Source of the DNA: JANNOG01 sp031398915
GTDB taxonomy: Bacteria; Actinomycetota; Actinomycetes; Actinomycetales; JBBAYJ01
Length of the DNA stretch: 43,778 nt
Direction: 5' to 3'
NCBI GenBank assembly: GCA_031398915.1
Contig: JANNOG010000036.1
Coordinates: 1 to 43,778 of the forward strand
A program made the position numbers and the translations under genes. Below the pieces are notes generated by a model, which worked only from the letters and a program-made list of their open reading frames with translations, had not been told where the DNA came from and did not search any database. Below are positions 30,951-38,668 of the stretch, one piece after another. The first letter of the stretch is position 1; each line of letters begins with the position of its first letter.

Positions 30951-32153
30951 ATGTCCCTGCCGCCCCTCGTCGAGCCGGCCGCCGAGTTGTCGGTGGCGGA
31001 GGTGCGCCGGTACTCGCGCCACCTGATCATTCCGGATGTCGCCATGGCCGGGCAGAAGCGGTTGAAGAACGCTCGCGTCCTGGTGGTGGGGGCCGGGGGC
31101 CTGGGTAGCCCCGCCCTGCTGTACCTGGCCGCTGCCGGCGTGGGCACCCTTGGCGTGGTCGACTTCGACGTCGTCGACGAATCCAACCTGCAACGCCAGA
31201 TCATCCACGGCGTCTCGGACGTCGGCCGATCCAAGGCGGAGAGCGCTCGCGACTCGATCCACGAGATCAACCCGCTGGTCGACGTCCGGTTGCACGTCGA
31301 ACGCCTGGATTCTGGGAACTCGCGCGAGATCTTCGCCCAGTACGACCTGGTGCTGGACGGCACGGACAACTTCGCCACCCGGTACTTGGTCAACGACACG
31401 TGCGTGCTGCTCGGCATCCCCTACGTGTGGGGGTCCATCTACCGGTTCGAGGGTCAGGTCAGCGTGTTCTGGGCACAGCCGCCGCCCGGTCCGGACGGCA
31501 CCTCGGACGAGGGCGTGCACTACCGCGACCTCTACCCCGAACCGCCGCCACCGGGAATGGTTCCCAGCTGCGCTGAGGGCGGCGTCTTGGGCGTGCTGTG
31601 CGCGGCCATCGGCTCGGTGATGGTGACCGAGGCCATCAAGCTGATCACCGGCATCGGGGAGACCCTGCTCGGCCGTCTCCTGGTGTTCGATGCGTTGGAG
31701 ATGTCGTGGCGCGAGGTGCGGGTCCGGAAGGATCCGGCGGGCGCCGCCATCACCGAACTCATCGACTACGACGAGTTCTGCGGCGCGGTCAGCACCGAGG
31801 CCGCAGACGCGGCCCGCACCGCGACGATCAGCGCCCGAGACCTCTCGAGGATGCTGGACGCCCGCGACCGCGGCGAGGACGACTTCGTCCTCATCGACGT
31901 CCGTGAGCCGGCCGAGTACGACATCGTGTCGATCCCCGGGTCGGTCCTGATCCCGAAGGGCCGGTTCGAATCCGGTGAGGCGCTGGCCGGACTTCCGGCC
32001 GATCGCCGGGTGATCCTGCACTGCAAGTCCGGTGTCCGCTCGGCCGAGGTGCTGGCGATCGTCCAGGGTGCGGGCTTCACCGATGCGGTGCATGTCGGCG
32101 GTGGCGTGCTGGCCTGGGTGAGCCAGATCGAGCCGGAGAAGCCGTCCTACTGA
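30951..32153 (+). CDS. moeZ: MoeZ: E1-like adenylyltransferase with rhodanese domain
   Basis: 400 residues. The E1-like domain (1-270) has VLVVGAGGLGSPALLYLAAAG (nucleotide loop), ESNLQRQIIH, DLVLDGTDNFATRYLVND and PSCAEGGVLGVLCAAIGS. The rhodanese domain (about 285-395) has VLIDVREPAEYDIVSIPGS and active-site Cys358 in LHCKSGVRSAE. MoeZ adenylates and sulfurates small ubiquitin-like carriers such as CysO and MoaD for cysteine and molybdopterin synthesis. Start ATG 30951 has GGAGG 7 nt upstream; the frame is open a further 24 bp without need. It converges with the DUF4097 gene with only 4 bp between stops. Confidence 0.95.
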   Translation: MSLPPLVEPAAELSVAEVRRYSRHLIIPDVAMAGQKRLKNARVLVVGAGGLGSPALLYLAAAGVGTLGVVDFDVVDESNLQRQIIHGVSDVGRSKAESARDSIHEINPLVDVRLHVERLDSGNSREIFAQYDLVLDGTDNFATRYLVNDTCVLLGIPYVWGSIYRFEGQVSVFWAQPPPGPDGTSDEGVHYRDLYPEPPPPGMVPSCAEGGVLGVLCAAIGSVMVTEAIKLITGIGETLLGRLLVFDALEMSWREVRVRKDPAGAAITELIDYDEFCGAVSTEAADAARTATISARDLSRMLDARDRGEDDFVLIDVREPAEYDIVSIPGSVLIPKGRFESGEALAGLPADRRVILHCKSGVRSAEVLAIVQGAGFTDAVHVGGGVLAWVSQIEPEKPSY

Positions 32154-32157
32154 TCCG

Positions 32158-32964
32158 TCACCACTCCCAGGAGAACTCGTCCCGCTCGTCGATCGATTCG
32201 GGTGCCTGGTCCGGATCCTGAGCCTCGACCCGCGCCTCGCCGACGTTGGTACTCGCGTTGATGGATCGGCTGGCCTGCGGGTCGGTAGTCAACGATTGGA
32301 TCGCCTGACCGACGTTGGTCGAGGTGGTCACGGCGTACACCGTCCCGTCCGGTGGCACTGCGACCACTACGCGCCCGATGTTGGTCGTGGCCGTGACGCT
32401 CTGCGGCGCTTCGGCGAACCGCACCACGACCTCTCCCGCGTTGTTGGCGGCGCGTACCGACGACGACGACAACCCCGTCATGAGGACCACACCGGCGTTC
32501 ATCGACACGTCGATGTCACCCGCCACGGACACCACGCTGACCGCGCCGGCGCCCACGTCCACCACGATGTCGGTGTCGGCGGGAACGCGCAGCTGGAGAG
32601 AGGCGTCGCAGCGGTCGCGGGTGGGTCGTTCGTCCGGGCAGGTCACGTCCAGGCTGAGGACGTCGTCCAGGCGTGAGGCGCTGACCCCGGCGTTCATCGA
32701 GGTCGCAGTCAAGGACCAGTCGGCCGTCACCTCGTCCCGGCCGTCACCATCCAGGGCGTCGTCGCCGATGATGGTCACCTCGACCGAGGGGGCGACCACC
32801 TCGACGCGGGTGATGCCCGCCTCGGTGGCCGCGCCTGTCGTGGTTCGGGTCGCCAACGTGGAGATGGCCGACGCGACGCCGCCTCCGACGGTGATCACCA
32901 CCGCGGCGGTGACGATCACGATGGTCACAGTGGCCCACCAGGGCCGGGGCGGTCGTGTGGACAT
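32158..32964 (-). CDS. Membrane-anchored DUF4097-like protein
   Basis: 268 residues. One N-terminal membrane helix (WWATVTIVIVTAAVVITVGG, about residues 9-28) anchors an extracytoplasmic domain. This is a series of short beta-strand repeats with Asn/Gly turns (SMNAGV, AANNAGEVVV, TTNIGRVVVAVP, STNVGQAI, STNVGEARV), typical of DUF4097 putative adhesin right-handed beta-helix proteins. The recurrent N-[AIV]-G triplet marks each turn. The C-terminus is acidic. Its start lies 5 bp after the response-regulator stop, so it is third in an operon with a two-component system and may be that system's target or sensor partner. Function is unknown. Confidence 0.8.
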   Translation of the reverse strand: MSTRPPRPWWATVTIVIVTAAVVITVGGGVASAISTLATRTTTGAATEAGITRVEVVAPSVEVTIIGDDALDGDGRDEVTADWSLTATSMNAGVSASRLDDVLSLDVTCPDERPTRDRCDASLQLRVPADTDIVVDVGAGAVSVVSVAGDIDVSMNAGVVLMTGLSSSSVRAANNAGEVVVRFAEAPQSVTATTNIGRVVVAVPPDGTVYAVTTSTNVGQAIQSLTTDPQASRSINASTNVGEARVEAQDPDQAPESIDERDEFSWEW

Positions 32965-32969
32965 GGCGC

Positions 32970-33662
32970 TCAGCTCCCGACGTGTTCGAGGTAGCGCAGG
33001 ACGGCCAGGACCCGGCGGTGGTCGTTGTCGGCGATCGGCAGGTCGAGCTTGGTGAACAGGTTGGACACGTGCTTCTCGACGGCTCCCTCGGTGACCACCA
33101 TCGCCGAGGCGATGCCTCCGTTCGAGCGCCCCTCGGCCATCAGCGACAGCACCTCGCGTTCGCGTGGCGTCAACGAGGTCAGCGGGTCGTCGCGGCGGGC
33201 CCGGGCGAACAGTTGAGCGACGACCTCCGGGTCCAGGGCGGTGCCGCCGGCCGCGACTCGCCGGAGCGCGTCGACGAACTCACCGACGTCGGCGATCCGG
33301 TCCTTCAGCAGGTAGCCGACGCCGCGGGCGCGACCGGCCAGCAGATCGGCGGCGTAGTTCTCCTCGACGTACTGGCTGAGTACGACGACCGCGATGTCCG
33401 GGTACTGCTGGCGGACGACCAGGGCGGCGCGTACCCCCTCGTCGGTGAACGTCGGCGGCATGCGTACGTCGGTGATCACCAGATCGGGGGAGTGCCGGGC
33501 TACCTCGGTGAGGAACGATTCGGCGTCGCCCGCTGTGGCGACCACGTCGAACCCGGTTTCGGTGAGGACACGGACCAGGCCCTCACGCAGCAACACGCTG
33601 TCCTCGGCGAGGACGATCCGCGGCCTCGTGGTGTCGGTCACGGGCACGGTGTGGGAGGTCAT
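32970..33662 (-). CDS. NarL/LuxR-family response regulator
   Basis: 230 residues. Receiver domain: RIVLAEDSVLLREGL (acidic pocket), DLVITDVRMPP with phosphoacceptor Asp65, VVVLSQYVEE and GYLLKDRI (Lys). The C-terminal LuxR-type helix-turn-helix reads LTPREREVLSLMAEGRSN and GAVEKHVSNLFTKLDL. Start ATG 33662 overlaps the kinase stop (ATGA), so the pair is co-translated. It probably controls its own operon, including the DUF4097 gene, but no binding site is identified. Confidence 0.95.
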   Translation of the reverse strand: MTSHTVPVTDTTRPRIVLAEDSVLLREGLVRVLTETGFDVVATAGDAESFLTEVARHSPDLVITDVRMPPTFTDEGVRAALVVRQQYPDIAVVVLSQYVEENYAADLLAGRARGVGYLLKDRIADVGEFVDALRRVAAGGTALDPEVVAQLFARARRDDPLTSLTPREREVLSLMAEGRSNGGIASAMVVTEGAVEKHVSNLFTKLDLPIADNDHRRVLAVLRYLEHVGS

Positions 33663-34984
33663 CGCGTCACCTGAATCGCGTCGGAGGGCGAAGCCGAGCC
33701 CCTCGGGGCCATCGGCAACTCGATGGTCACGACGGTCGGACCGCCGGGCGGCGACGCCACGGTGACCGTGCCGTCAACGGCGGCGACCCGGTCGGCAAGT
33801 CCGATCAGGCCGCTGCCGCGACGGGAATCCGCGCCGCCCACCCCGTTGTCGCGCACCTCGGCGACCAGCACCGCACCTCCGGCGCGCTGCTGTTCGCTGA
33901 CGGTGACCCACGCCGAGCCGGCCTGGGAGTGCTTGGCCACGTTGGTCAACGCCTCGCTGACACTGAAGTAGGCGATGGCCTCCAGCCTGGCCGTGGGGCG
34001 ATTGGGGAGGGTCACGGACATCGAGACGGGGATCACCGAACGGGTGGCAAGGGCTGACAGGGCGGCGTCCAGGCCTCGGTCGGTGAGGACCGGTGGGTGG
34101 ATTCCGCGGGCGACTCTCCTCATCTCGGTGATCGCCTCCTTGGCACCGTCGTGTGCTCGTTCCAACAGGATCGCCGCCGCTGCCGGATCCTCTGCCAGGC
34201 GTCGCCGGGCCAGCCCCAACTCCATCGCTACCGCCACCAGTCGTTGTTGTGGGCCATCGTGCAGGTCACGCTCGATCCGGCGGCGTTCGGCCTCGACCGA
34301 GTCCAGCGCCGCCGCCCGGGTCTGGGTCAGCGTGTCGACGCGATCCGTGAGCCGTTGCACCTGCTCGTCGTCATTGGTGCTGATCAGGGCCCGCCCCAGG
34401 CCGATGTCGACGCCGACGAACATCCGGGCAAGCCACGGCAGGAACAGCAGCGCGTTGGCCCCGGCCAGCGCTGCCAGCCAGCGGTAGGGCAGGTCCACCC
34501 CGCGCCCACTCACCACGACGGCGTCGGGCGACAGCCAGGGCAACACCAGCGCGGTCAGCCCGGCCACCAGAAGCACCCCGACGAGCAGCCCGCCGGTCAG
34601 CCCCCAGACGCCCATGGCCAGCAGGTACAGCTGCGCGCGCCAGGGTCGGGTATCGAGCAGTTGGCGCCGCCACCACGGCATTTCGGGTGGTCGAGACGGC
34701 CAGTAGGGTAGCCATCGACCGGTGAACACAGCCAGCCGCCACCGCTCGGCGGCCACCGCCAAGCGCCCTGCGGACAGGCTGACGACCAGGATGGGTAGAC
34801 CGATCAGGCCGGCCGCTCCCAACACGCCGCCGACGGTCGCGGCCACGATCAACAGGAATCCGGCGGCCAGGACGAAGTCGCCCAGCAGGTGGACGACAGC
34901 CGGCCAACCTGCCAGCCACGACCTGCCCAGCTCGCGCCGGCGTCGTCGTGGCGCCGGCCCGTCCACTGGAATGCTCGCCGTCAT
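33659..34984 (-). CDS. Sensor histidine kinase, HisKA_3 (NarL-partner) family
   Basis: 441 residues. The N-terminal half has about four to five membrane segments (VVHLLGDFVLAAGFLLIVAA, GLIGLPILVVSLSAGRLAVA, MGVWGLTGGLLVGVLLVAG, a helix near WLAALAGANALLFLPWLA), with short loops, so it may sense the membrane rather than a soluble ligand. A coiled region leads to the phosphoacceptor site RRRIERDLHDGPQQRLVAVA (His about residue 242). The ATP-binding domain has SEALTNVAKHSQA (N box), VRDNGVGGAD and GSGLIGLADRVAAVDG. Start ATG 34984 has TACGGT exactly six nt upstream, a predicted leaderless start. Divergent from the alkyltransferase-like gene by 34 bp. Confidence 0.93.
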   Translation of the reverse strand: MTASIPVDGPAPRRRRRELGRSWLAGWPAVVHLLGDFVLAAGFLLIVAATVGGVLGAAGLIGLPILVVSLSAGRLAVAAERWRLAVFTGRWLPYWPSRPPEMPWWRRQLLDTRPWRAQLYLLAMGVWGLTGGLLVGVLLVAGLTALVLPWLSPDAVVVSGRGVDLPYRWLAALAGANALLFLPWLARMFVGVDIGLGRALISTNDDEQVQRLTDRVDTLTQTRAAALDSVEAERRRIERDLHDGPQQRLVAVAMELGLARRRLAEDPAAAAILLERAHDGAKEAITEMRRVARGIHPPVLTDRGLDAALSALATRSVIPVSMSVTLPNRPTARLEAIAYFSVSEALTNVAKHSQAGSAWVTVSEQQRAGGAVLVAEVRDNGVGGADSRRGSGLIGLADRVAAVDGTVTVASPPGGPTVVTIELPMAPRGSASPSDAIQVTR

Positions 34985-34990
34985 GGCACG

Positions 34991-34996
34991 ACCGTA
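34991..34996 (-). promoter_or_regulatory. Predicted -10 element of the histidine kinase operon (leaderless)
   Basis: On the minus strand TACGGT, six nt (cgtgcc), then ATG 34984. No Shine-Dalgarno sequence is present. It overlaps the upstream region of the divergent alkyltransferase-like gene. Confidence 0.5.
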
Positions 34997-35018
34997 CGAG
35001 GCCGAGGAGGGCGATGAC

Positions 35019-35456
35019 ATGCCGATGACTCCCCGGTCTGCTCGGGGGACAACCCCAGGACCGCCTCGCACCGGGCAGCCTGCGGCAGACGCGAGCAGTC
35101 GGCCGGTCCCGGTCATAGACCCCTATGCCGAGGCCGTCCTCCAGGTGGTCGAGGGGGTCGGCGAGGGGCGGGCCACGACGTACGGAGATGTCGCCGAGGT
35201 GCTGCGTGACGCGGGCTGGGGTGGTGGACCACGCAGTGTCGGAGCCGTCATGGCACGTCACGGGTCTGCCGTCGCCTGGTGGCGGGTGGTCAGAGCCGAC
35301 GGCGGGCTGCCGGTATGTGACCGGTCGGAGGCTCGGGCGAGGCACCTGTCCGAGGGCACGCCGCTGACGCCGGGAGGGCGCATCGACCTGGTCCGGGCGC
35401 GCGCCGTGCTGGATCCGCCGATTGTGTCCGGCCCTCGTGGTTCGGTGACGTCGTGA
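35019..35456 (+). CDS. Alkyltransferase-like protein (MGMT family, no active cysteine)
   Basis: 145 residues. The DNA-binding fold of O6-alkylguanine-DNA alkyltransferase is present: YAEAVLQVVEGVGEGRATTYGDVAEVL (helix-turn-helix start), GGGPRSVGAVMARHG (arginine-finger loop) and VAWWRVVRADGGLP. The usual active-site PCHRV is replaced by AWWRVV, so it cannot accept alkyl groups and should act as an ATL, marking alkylated bases for other repair. An N-terminal Pro/Arg-rich stretch of about 25 residues is poorly conserved. ATG 35019 has GAGGAGG 8 nt upstream; ATG 34983 is a longer option. The stop overlaps adnA in GTGA. Confidence 0.9.
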   Translation: MPMTPRSARGTTPGPPRTGQPAADASSRPVPVIDPYAEAVLQVVEGVGEGRATTYGDVAEVLRDAGWGGGPRSVGAVMARHGSAVAWWRVVRADGGLPVCDRSEARARHLSEGTPLTPGGRIDLVRARAVLDPPIVSGPRGSVTS

Positions 35457-38400
35457 ACGTTCATCACCCGGTTGCGTTGGATCCCAGCCAGCTCCTGGCC
35501 AGCGCCGGCACCGGCCCGTGCGTGGTGTTCGGGGCCTCCGGCACCGGCAAGACGACGGTCGCGTTGCACTGGGCGGCCCGCCGGATCAGTCGTGGTGACC
35601 CGGTCGTGGTGCTGGTACCCGGCAGGCGCGCGGCTGGGGCGCTACGCGATGCACTCACCCGGCGGGTCACGGCGACGATGCGCGATCCCGCTGTCCGCAC
35701 CCCCCAGTCGCTGGCCTGGGCGGTCCTTCGCGAGTCGAGCGCCCGACTGGGTGAGCGCCCGCCCCGGCTGGTGACGGGGGCCGAGTCCGACGTCATGCTG
35801 GCCGAACTCCTGGCCGGTCACCTCGCCGGTCACGGGTCTGCCGTAACCTGGCCTGCCGGTGTCACGCCGGCGGTGCTGACGTCGCGGACGTTTCGATCCG
35901 ATTTGCGCGAGCTGGCATCGAGACTGGTGGAGCGCGGGTACGGCCCGCCTGATCTGGCTGCGCTGGGTCGGCGACACGCCCGGCCCGAGTGGACGGCGGC
36001 AGCGGCGGTGCTGGACGAGCGGCAACGGATCCTGGGCCTCACCGGCGAGAACGCCTGGGATCCGGCCGAGGTCGTCGACGAGGCCGCCCTGCGGCTGTCA
36101 GCCGACGAATCCCTGCGTTCGTGGGCGCGGACGAGGGTGGGGGCTCTTGCCATCGACGACGCCCATGATCTGACGGCAGCAGGGTGGCGCCTGGTTCACG
36201 CGCTGCGCGAGGCCGACGACGACCTCCTGGTGCTCGCCGACCCGGACAGTTCGACCCAGACCTTCCGCGGGTCGCGCCCACAGCACCTCACCGACCTGGC
36301 GCGGCAACTGAGTGCCCGGCTGGTGGAGCAGCGGGCGGGCACCGACCTGGTGACGGTGGACCTGGCGACGGTGTGGCGCTGTGGCGAGGCACTGGCAGAC
36401 ATCCATCGGCGAGTGCGCGATCGGATCGGCGTCGTGCGGGCGGGCCATCGCCGCCCGGTGGCGGAGCAGAGGACCGGACGGGCTCGGGTGCAGGTGTTGC
36501 GTGACACGGCAGCCGAAGCCAGCGCGGTCGTGGGTGCGTTGCGTGCCTGGCACCACGACCCGATCTCGCCGCGACCGTGGTCGGCGTTGGCCGTCGTGGT
36601 GCGTTCGATCGGCCGGGCCCAATCGATCCGGCAGGCCTGCGCCCGGGCCGGTGTCCCGGTCCATGTCCCAGGACCCGGCCAGGCCCTGCGCGACCATCCG
36701 GCAGTCCGATTGGTGCTGCTGGCCGCCCAGGTGTCGCGCGACCCGGCTCGGCTCACGTCCGAGGTGCTCCACGATCTGGCCTGCGGACCGATCGGCGGTG
36801 GGGATTCGCTGCGATGGCGTCGGATGATGCGGTCCAGTCGCCTGCTCGGACCGCAGGCGGGGGAGGTGTTGGTGGCCGAGGTCCGCGCCGCGCTGGACCC
36901 TGCCGAACCGGGCCCCGACCCACTGTGGCTCGGGGCGCCCGCTCGTCTGTCGTGGCCGGTGTCACGTGTGGTTCGGGTGCTGCGCGCGGGATGTGCCCAG
37001 GTTCGGGCGGGCGACGATCCCCAGGCCGTGCTGTGGGCGGTGTGGGCGGCGACGGGCCTCGCGGAGCACTGGCGTTCGCTGGCTCTCGCCGGTGTGGATC
37101 CCGCAGGGGCCAGGGGCGCCTGGGCGGACGGCGGTCTGGACGCGGTCATGGGGCTGTTCGACGCGGCCGAGCGGTTCGTCGAGCGGCGCCCCGGCAGCGG
37201 GATCGACGATTTCGCGTGCCACGTGTCGACCATCGGCGTGGCAGACGATCGACTGCTCGCCGCCGACCCCGGCGAGGCCGTCACGATCACCACGGCGGCG
37301 GGTGCTGTCGGCACCGAATTCGCGTGCGTGATCGTTGCCGGCGTCCAGGAGGGCGTGTGGCCGGATCTGCGGGTGCGGGGATCGCTGCTGGGCACAGGGG
37401 ACCTGGTGGACCTGCTGGATCAGGCGGTGGACACCGGCGCGGTGGTCGACGCGGTTCGTCAGACCCTGGACGACGAACTACGACTGTTCCTGGTCGCGGT
37501 GTCACGCGCCATGGATGACCTGCTCGTCACCGCGGTCGACGGCGAGGACGAGCGGCCCAGCGCGCTCTGCCGACTGGTGGCCGGTCCAGCCGAGGTGCTC
37601 ACGGCGGCGGATCTGGGGCCACCACCGACATGGCACGACCACACGATGGAATCCGTGGTGGTGGCGTTGCGCCGATTCGTGGGCGGGGGTGCCGACCCTC
37701 AGGTGGCAGTGGCCGGTCGCGCCATGCCGGCAGCCCTCTCGGCCGATGCCGCCGCCCACCTGCTGGCACGCATGGCCCACGCCGGGGTGGCAGGTGCGCA
37801 TCCGGATCAGTGGTGGTGGCGGCCCCCGATTGCTGACGACGGCGACGTGGCTCGCGCCGGTCTCGCGATGGCGCCTGGTGCCTGCGATCACGACCCGGTC
37901 CGCGCCGACCCCCCCGCCGGTATCCGGGTCAGTCCGTCCACGCTCGAATCGTTCGCGGCGTGTCCCCTCCATTGGTACCTCACCCGGGTCGGCGACAGCG
38001 GGGGTGACCAGACGCTGCGGCGTCTCGGCGCGCTCATCCACGCGGCGGCCGACGCCCATCCCGGGGGCGATTCGGCTGCGCTGATGTCGCACGTCGAGGA
38101 TCACTGGGACGCGCTGGGCTCGGTGCCCGGCTGGATGGACGATCGGCTGCGTCGGCGGGCCATGGCGATGGTCGGGCGGTTGTCGGCCTGGTCGAGCACT
38201 CGGCCTCCACCCAGCGCCACCGAGGTCCGCTTCGAGATGGATGTCGACGGGGTGGTCGTTGCGGGCATCGTCGACCGGCTCGAAGCCCACGAGCAGGGGC
38301 TTCGGGTCATCGACCTCAAGACCGGTGCTGCCGGGACCCAGGCGGGCGCGAGCACCAACGCCCAGCTGGCCGTGTACCAGTTGGCTGTCGAAGCCGGCGC

Positions 38401-38668
38401 GCTCGGGGACGTACGGACCTCGGTCGGTGCCGAACTGGTCCACGTCGGGGGCACCACCCGCCAGGCGGCGGTCCGCAGCCAATCACAACTCACCGACGAG
38501 GACCGAGAACGCGTCGCAGGTCTCATCCGGTCGCTGTCGGACGCAGTCACCACCGGAGCATTCGATGCCACTCCCGGGGATCATTGCGATCGGTGCCCGG
38601 TGTGGACCAGCTGCCCGGCGCATCCCGCGGCCACCCACACGCTGGCAATCGGAGACCCGACCCCGTGA
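35453..38668 (+). CDS. adnA: AdnA: helicase-nuclease subunit of the AdnAB resection complex
   Basis: 1071 residues. N-terminal UvrD-like motor: VVFGASGTGKTTVALHWA (Walker A), ALAIDDAHDLTAAGWRL (motif II, DDAH instead of DEXQ), ADPDSSTQTFRGSRP (motif III), and TITTAAGAVGTEFACVIVAG (motif V). C-terminal RecB-like nuclease: GIVDRLEAHEQGLRVIDLKTG carries the metal-binding Asp and Lys. Cysteines in FAACPLHWYL (about 837) and CDRCPVWTSCPAH (about 1045, 1048, 1054) form the 4Fe-4S-type clamp of AddB-like nucleases. AdnA with AdnB unwinds and degrades double-strand break ends. Start GTG 35453 overlaps the ATL stop; the stop overlaps adnB in GTGA. Length is close to the mycobacterial protein. Confidence 0.94.
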   Translation: MNVHHPVALDPSQLLASAGTGPCVVFGASGTGKTTVALHWAARRISRGDPVVVLVPGRRAAGALRDALTRRVTATMRDPAVRTPQSLAWAVLRESSARLGERPPRLVTGAESDVMLAELLAGHLAGHGSAVTWPAGVTPAVLTSRTFRSDLRELASRLVERGYGPPDLAALGRRHARPEWTAAAAVLDERQRILGLTGENAWDPAEVVDEAALRLSADESLRSWARTRVGALAIDDAHDLTAAGWRLVHALREADDDLLVLADPDSSTQTFRGSRPQHLTDLARQLSARLVEQRAGTDLVTVDLATVWRCGEALADIHRRVRDRIGVVRAGHRRPVAEQRTGRARVQVLRDTAAEASAVVGALRAWHHDPISPRPWSALAVVVRSIGRAQSIRQACARAGVPVHVPGPGQALRDHPAVRLVLLAAQVSRDPARLTSEVLHDLACGPIGGGDSLRWRRMMRSSRLLGPQAGEVLVAEVRAALDPAEPGPDPLWLGAPARLSWPVSRVVRVLRAGCAQVRAGDDPQAVLWAVWAATGLAEHWRSLALAGVDPAGARGAWADGGLDAVMGLFDAAERFVERRPGSGIDDFACHVSTIGVADDRLLAADPGEAVTITTAAGAVGTEFACVIVAGVQEGVWPDLRVRGSLLGTGDLVDLLDQAVDTGAVVDAVRQTLDDELRLFLVAVSRAMDDLLVTAVDGEDERPSALCRLVAGPAEVLTAADLGPPPTWHDHTMESVVVALRRFVGGGADPQVAVAGRAMPAALSADAAAHLLARMAHAGVAGAHPDQWWWRPPIADDGDVARAGLAMAPGACDHDPVRADPPAGIRVSPSTLESFAACPLHWYLTRVGDSGGDQTLRRLGALIHAAADAHPGGDSAALMSHVEDHWDALGSVPGWMDDRLRRRAMAMVGRLSAWSSTRPPPSATEVRFEMDVDGVVVAGIVDRLEAHEQGLRVIDLKTGAAGTQAGASTNAQLAVYQLAVEAGALGDVRTSVGAELVHVGGTTRQAAVRSQSQLTDEDRERVAGLIRSLSDAVTTGAFDATPGDHCDRCPVWTSCPAHPAATHTLAIGDPTP

